Assembly (NCBI RefSeq): GCF_007483665.1
Contig: NZ_VIQO01000011.1
Coordinates: forward strand, 62,001 to 126,000
Source of the DNA: Catellatospora sichuanensis
GTDB taxonomy: Bacteria; Actinomycetota; Actinomycetes; Mycobacteriales; Micromonosporaceae
Direction: 5' to 3'
Length of the DNA stretch: 64,000 nt
Position 1 is the first letter of the stretch; every line of letters starts with the position of its first letter. A program made the position numbers and the translations under genes. This document shows, one piece after another, positions 60,337-64,000 of this stretch. The notes under the pieces were generated by a model. It was not told where the DNA came from. It did no database searches and saw only the letters and a program-made list of their open reading frames with translations.

Positions 60337-61707
60337 TCACCCGCCCACGCCGGAGGCGAGCGCCTCACGGAGATTGCCACCGGCGTCCGCCGGCAGCAGG
60401 TAGCCCGCGTGGACGTTGCCGAGATCGGCGCGGACGACCTGGGCGAGGTAGGCGCCGCGCGTCGGGTACAGCTCCTCGAGCGTGGCCTGGTCGAACGGCT
60501 GGTGGCTGCCGAACAGGAAGCAGAACGACTGCCCGGCGTTGTCCCCGGTGTTGCGCGCGGTCGGCACGGTCACCTGCGAATACCGGATGCCGCCGAGCGC
60601 CAGCCCGTGGCTGTCGCGCGCCTTGGTGCCGTCGGCGTTGAAGACCAGCGGCGGCGCGGTCGGCGGCGCGACGCCCTTGCGGACCCACCGCACCAGGTGG
60701 TCGTATGCCGCCGCCGTGGCGTGGTTGACCGGAACCCGGCTGAACGGCGGCTGCGCGCAGTCGTAGACCGGCACCGCCCCCAGGTCACGGACCGAGATCG
60801 GGTTCCGGTACTGCTGGCCGTGCCAGCCGGAGTGCGCGCCGCCCGCGACCTCCCAGCGGCGGAACCGGTCGGTATCGGGCGACGGCCGGACCGGAGTGCG
60901 AACGTCGGTCTCCGACAGGACCTGGAACACCGGCTCCGGGCCGACCCGGGTCGGGGCGTTGCCGACGATGAACGCGTACCCGTCGAACACCGGCTCGACC
61001 TTGGGCAGGATGCTCTGGTAGTAAACGGTCATCCGCCCGGCGGACTGCGACGCGCCGATGGCCAGGACCGTACGGACGTCCAGCCCTCCCATCGGCGATC
61101 CGTGCCTGCGTGCGCTCACGGCCTTGGCTGCCTGGGCGAAGATGTCGTAGGACAGCTCATCGGCGAGGTACTGTCCGCCGCCGGTGACGTCGAGGGCGCC
61201 GTACCGGGCGGGGCTCCAGCCGCGTAACTGGTCGACACCCACACGCTGGGCGGACACGCCGATCCAGGCATACCCGGCCCGCATCATCGCCTCGCCGTTC
61301 CACAGCGCGTCCAGGTCGTAGCCCGCGGTCACGTTCTGCCATTCGACCAGCGCGGTGCCGTTGAACCGGTGGTCGCGGGCCGGGCGCCGGATCACGATCC
61401 GGGTCCGGTAGGGCACGTCCGTGGCGACCTGGTTGCCCTGCGGATCCCAGCCGTCGGCGACGCCGGACAGGTGGAACTCCTGCTCGACGTAGCCCTTCGC
61501 GGCCAGGTCGTCGGGTGTGGAGAAGAACGGATAGGTGTCCTCGACGGCCGACGCGAGCCGGTCGCCGGGCACGGCGCCCGGGACCGGCCCGGAGACGGTC
61601 GGGGACGGGACAGGTGACCGCTGCTCGGCGATCGCGGGGACGGCCGGGACGATCGTCACGATCACGGCGACCGCAAGTGCCGCGTAGTACGTGCGAGGAT
61701 GCCTCAT
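60337..61707 (-). CDS. Secreted alpha/beta-hydrolase (Abhydrolase_10-like)
   Basis: 456 residues with a signal peptide (AALAVAVIVTIVPAVPAIA). The nucleophile elbow is AIGASQSAGRM, with Ser about 220 in GxSxxG. Other matches are GTALVEWQNVTAGYDLD, HSGWHGQQYRNP and the C-terminal GAYLAQVVRADLGNVHAGYLL. It belongs to the alpha/beta-hydrolase-domain family of exported esterase-like proteins of unknown substrate. Single gene. Confidence 0.82.
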   Translation of the reverse strand: MRHPRTYYAALAVAVIVTIVPAVPAIAEQRSPVPSPTVSGPVPGAVPGDRLASAVEDTYPFFSTPDDLAAKGYVEQEFHLSGVADGWDPQGNQVATDVPYRTRIVIRRPARDHRFNGTALVEWQNVTAGYDLDALWNGEAMMRAGYAWIGVSAQRVGVDQLRGWSPARYGALDVTGGGQYLADELSYDIFAQAAKAVSARRHGSPMGGLDVRTVLAIGASQSAGRMTVYYQSILPKVEPVFDGYAFIVGNAPTRVGPEPVFQVLSETDVRTPVRPSPDTDRFRRWEVAGGAHSGWHGQQYRNPISVRDLGAVPVYDCAQPPFSRVPVNHATAAAYDHLVRWVRKGVAPPTAPPLVFNADGTKARDSHGLALGGIRYSQVTVPTARNTGDNAGQSFCFLFGSHQPFDQATLEELYPTRGAYLAQVVRADLGNVHAGYLLPADAGGNLREALASGVGG

Positions 61708-61824
61708 ACACCGACATCCTGGCCGGAAACGCCGATGAGCGCATCGGCGATGTCACCGGTTCGATCGCCGGTCACTGGGACTTGTGGGCCGATGCGGCCG
61801 AATGTGACGGCCCGGCGCGGCAGG

Positions 61825-62421
61825 CTAGCGAAGGTCGGCACGGGTGATCGCGTTGCGGGCCATCGCCTCGTTGGCCAGGCGTACGCGCCGCTTCTCCCCC
61901 TCGCCGACGATCCCGAACTTCTCGTACAGCCGCAGCAGGTGCTGTTTGACCGCGGCCTCGGTGACGACGAGCGCGGCGGCGATCTCCCGGCTGGACGCGG
62001 GCTCGGTGAACATCGCGCCGGCCAGCAGCGGCCGGCACAGCTGCACGAGTACGTCGCGTTCGCGGCCGGTGAGTTCCGGCGGCGCCGCACCCGCCTCGGT
62101 GACCTGCCCGGCGGGCACCCGGCCGGACCGCAGCACGAAACGGGAGGCGCCGGCGCGGATCTCGTCGCCGTCGGCGAGGACGTGCTCCTGCCAGATGCGC
62201 CGGCCGTTGACGAAGGTCCCGTTGCGGGAGCCGAGGTCGCGTACGCACCAGCCGGCCGGGTAGCGCTCGAAGACCGCGTGCAGCCGTGACAGGAGGCGGT
62301 CGGCGGGCACGGCGACGTGGTTGGAGTCGGCGCTGCCGAGGGTGATCCGGTCGCCGACGAGGGGAATCGCCGACGCGCCGGATGTCCCCCACATCTCCAG
62401 GTGGGCTGCCCCGCCGCTCAC
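61825..62421 (-). CDS. FHA domain-HTH transcriptional regulator
   Basis: 198 residues from the GTG that overlaps the kinase stop. Residues 10-95 are an FHA domain that binds phosphothreonine (ITLGSADSNHV, SRLHAVFE, DLGSRNGTFVNG). The C-terminal part carries a winged or LuxR-like helix-turn-helix (ELTGRERDVLVQLC, then VTEAAVKQHLLRLYEKFGI). This would read the kinase phosphorylation state and act on DNA. Coupled synthesis supports a dedicated kinase-regulator pair. Confidence 0.86.
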   Translation of the reverse strand: MSGGAAHLEMWGTSGASAIPLVGDRITLGSADSNHVAVPADRLLSRLHAVFERYPAGWCVRDLGSRNGTFVNGRRIWQEHVLADGDEIRAGASRFVLRSGRVPAGQVTEAGAAPPELTGRERDVLVQLCRPLLAGAMFTEPASSREIAAALVVTEAAVKQHLLRLYEKFGIVGEGEKRRVRLANEAMARNAITRADLR

Positions 62422-63980
62422 CGGTCGGTCACCTTGAAGGCGTGCTTGCCCTCCACGCCGGGTCCACCCACGTGCAGTTCGTATTCGCCGGCGGGGAGGG
62501 CATACGGTCCGGACTGCTGGCAGCCGAACCTGCCGGAGCCGACGGGTGCGCCGCCCTTGTGGAGCAGCTTCCACGGCACGAGTTCGGCGCAGACGTCGCC
62601 CGTCACGTAGATGCTGCGTCCGGCGGTGAGCTGGAGGCGGTAGCGCCTGACCTCGCTGACGCCGAGCGAGATCACGTCCTGCTTTGGGACACGCACGCCG
62701 ATGGTGATCGGCTGGAGTTCCCCGGCCGCCCCCGAACCGGCCGTCGACGGTGCCGCACCCGGCCCGGCCGGCGGGGAAGCCGTTCGGCCGCCCGCGGAGG
62801 AAGGCGCCTGCCCGGCCGATGCGGAGACCGACGCATCACCGCCGGGACGGGCACCGCCGGGACCGTCGCGCCATGACCCCTGCGAGGCCAGCAGGGCGAC
62901 GAGCACGGCGGTTACCACGGTGGCGGCGAGCGCGAGCAGTGTCCGGGTACGCCGCGGCCGTCCTGCCGGTGCACGCTCGACCACGGGCCGGTCGAGCAGC
63001 GGTCCGGCGGCGTGGCTGTCGTCGAGCCGGGTAGGCGCGGGTCCGATCCGGGTGGCGGCCGTCGGCGGGGGTGTCCACTGCGTCGACAGGATCCGTGAGG
63101 TGGCGTCGATCGGGTCGGCGGCGTCGCCGACGAGGGCGAGCAGCAGTGCCCGGGCGGTCGGGCGCCGGACAGGTTCCTTGTCGAGTGCCTGCACCACGAG
63201 GCCACGCAGCGGAGGTTCCAGCACGCCGAGATCCGGTGGGTCGGACAGGATGCGGTGCATCAGCTCGTACGGCGCGCCGATGCCGAACGGCGGCCGTCCG
63301 GTCGCGGCGAAGGTGACGACCGCGCCCCAGCTGAAGACGTCGGTGGCCGTGGTGGTGGTGCCGCGGAACTGCTCCGGAGCCATGTACGCCGGTGTGCCGA
63401 CGATGTCGCCGGACTCGGTGAGGCGTTCCGAGCCGTCCAGTGCGCGGGCGATGCCGAAGTCGATGACCTTCGGACCGACCCGCGACAGCAGGACGTTGCC
63501 AGGCTTGAGGTCGCGGTGGACGACGCCCGCGGCGTGGATGCCGTTGAGCGCGGCGGCGATGCCGACGGCCAGGCTGTCCAAGGTGGAGCCGCGCATGGGG
63601 CCGTCGGCGTCCAGCGCGGCGGTGAGCGTCGGGCCTTCGATGTACTCGGTGACGAGGTAGGCGAGGTCGCCGTCGGTGCCCGCGTCGAGGACCTGAGCGG
63701 TGCAGAAGCGCGCGACCCGGCGGGCGGCTGCCGCCTCGGCGGTGAACCGGGCCCGGAAGCGCCCGTCGCGGGCGAAGTCGTCGCGGATGACCTTTACGGC
63801 GACCAGGCGTCCGTCGCCGTCCCGGCCCAGGAACACGACGCCCATACCGCCTTCGCCGAGCCGCCCGAGCAGCCGCACCCCGCCCGCGTGCCGCGGGTCG
63901 CCAGGGTGCAGGACCGGCGCGGGTGCGCCGGTCCTTTGTGTTCCGTCACCGCGGCCGGCGTCCACCGTCATCGACGGCAT
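62418..63980 (-). CDS. PknB-type membrane Ser/Thr protein kinase
   Basis: 520 residues; the ATG at 63980 has a weak ribosome site and an in-frame ATG at 63971 is the alternative. The kinase domain (about 35-300) has GEGGMGVVF, the ATP Lys about 63 (VAVKVI), HRDLKPGN, DFG about 174-176 and GTPAYMAPEQF. A membrane helix follows a Pro-rich linker, then an external domain with two Cys in GDVCAELV and GRFGCQQSG, which probably senses a ligand. It should phosphorylate the FHA-HTH partner downstream. Confidence 0.93.
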   Translation of the reverse strand: MPSMTVDAGRGDGTQRTGAPAPVLHPGDPRHAGGVRLLGRLGEGGMGVVFLGRDGDGRLVAVKVIRDDFARDGRFRARFTAEAAAARRVARFCTAQVLDAGTDGDLAYLVTEYIEGPTLTAALDADGPMRGSTLDSLAVGIAAALNGIHAAGVVHRDLKPGNVLLSRVGPKVIDFGIARALDGSERLTESGDIVGTPAYMAPEQFRGTTTTATDVFSWGAVVTFAATGRPPFGIGAPYELMHRILSDPPDLGVLEPPLRGLVVQALDKEPVRRPTARALLLALVGDAADPIDATSRILSTQWTPPPTAATRIGPAPTRLDDSHAAGPLLDRPVVERAPAGRPRRTRTLLALAATVVTAVLVALLASQGSWRDGPGGARPGGDASVSASAGQAPSSAGGRTASPPAGPGAAPSTAGSGAAGELQPITIGVRVPKQDVISLGVSEVRRYRLQLTAGRSIYVTGDVCAELVPWKLLHKGGAPVGSGRFGCQQSGPYALPAGEYELHVGGPGVEGKHAFKVTDR

Positions 63981-64000
63981 TCTACGACCGTCAATTGACG

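Overview
The window is very GC-rich actinobacterial chromosome. Start codons are ATG, GTG and TTG, stop-start overlaps are common, and it carries BTAD/AfsR, ECF41 and SigE-family regulators, WXG100-type proteins and an ALF-repeat toxin. A Micromonosporaceae-like or Streptomyces-like host is most likely (inference). No rRNA, CRISPR array, integrase, transposase or prophage was seen.

Left end (1-8.7 kb): a tightly coupled minus-strand biosynthetic operon of two HIT proteins, an APH-fold kinase, an RpiB-nucleotidyltransferase fusion, a tyvelose-epimerase-like SDR, a PCP-thioesterase with a Cys nucleophile, and a degenerate condensation-domain protein cut by the window edge. Divergent from it is an XRE-TPR regulator, followed convergently by a 56-residue exported peptide. 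TTGCC/GGCAA motifs recur in the promoter regions of all three units, so this looks like a peptide-pheromone-controlled biosynthetic module. It is the best candidate here for an undescribed system.

8.3-15.3 kb: a cupin, an animal-type haem peroxidase and a small acidic protein form an operon behind a near-consensus ECF41 promoter next to an ECF41 sigma gene, followed by a large secreted subtilase. 15.3-21.8 kb: a sulfonate/organosulfur uptake and desulfonation operon preceded by a Cys-rich leader peptide. 21.8-31.4 kb: mixed metabolic genes, including trpD with a classical attenuator and single-Trp leader peptide, and a secreted GH78 rhamnosidase with a clear promoter and LacI-type operator.

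31.4-47.5 kb: a 128-nt tRNA-like element, a secreted M23 peptidase with a repeat domain, a BTAD/NB-ARC/TPR regulator, a second ECF41 gene with a probable target promoter, a small WXG100-type gene group, and a 1371-residue ALF-repeat toxin with a probable immunity gene. 47.5-64 kb: DUF4184, a two-component system divergent from a BceAB/MacB-like ABC exporter, an SDR lacking its Tyr/Lys pair, an aminotransferase, a cold-shock protein next to a fatty-acid desaturase, a SigE-type sigma factor with a membrane partner, DUF488, a secreted hydrolase, and a Ser/Thr kinase coupled to an FHA-HTH regulator.
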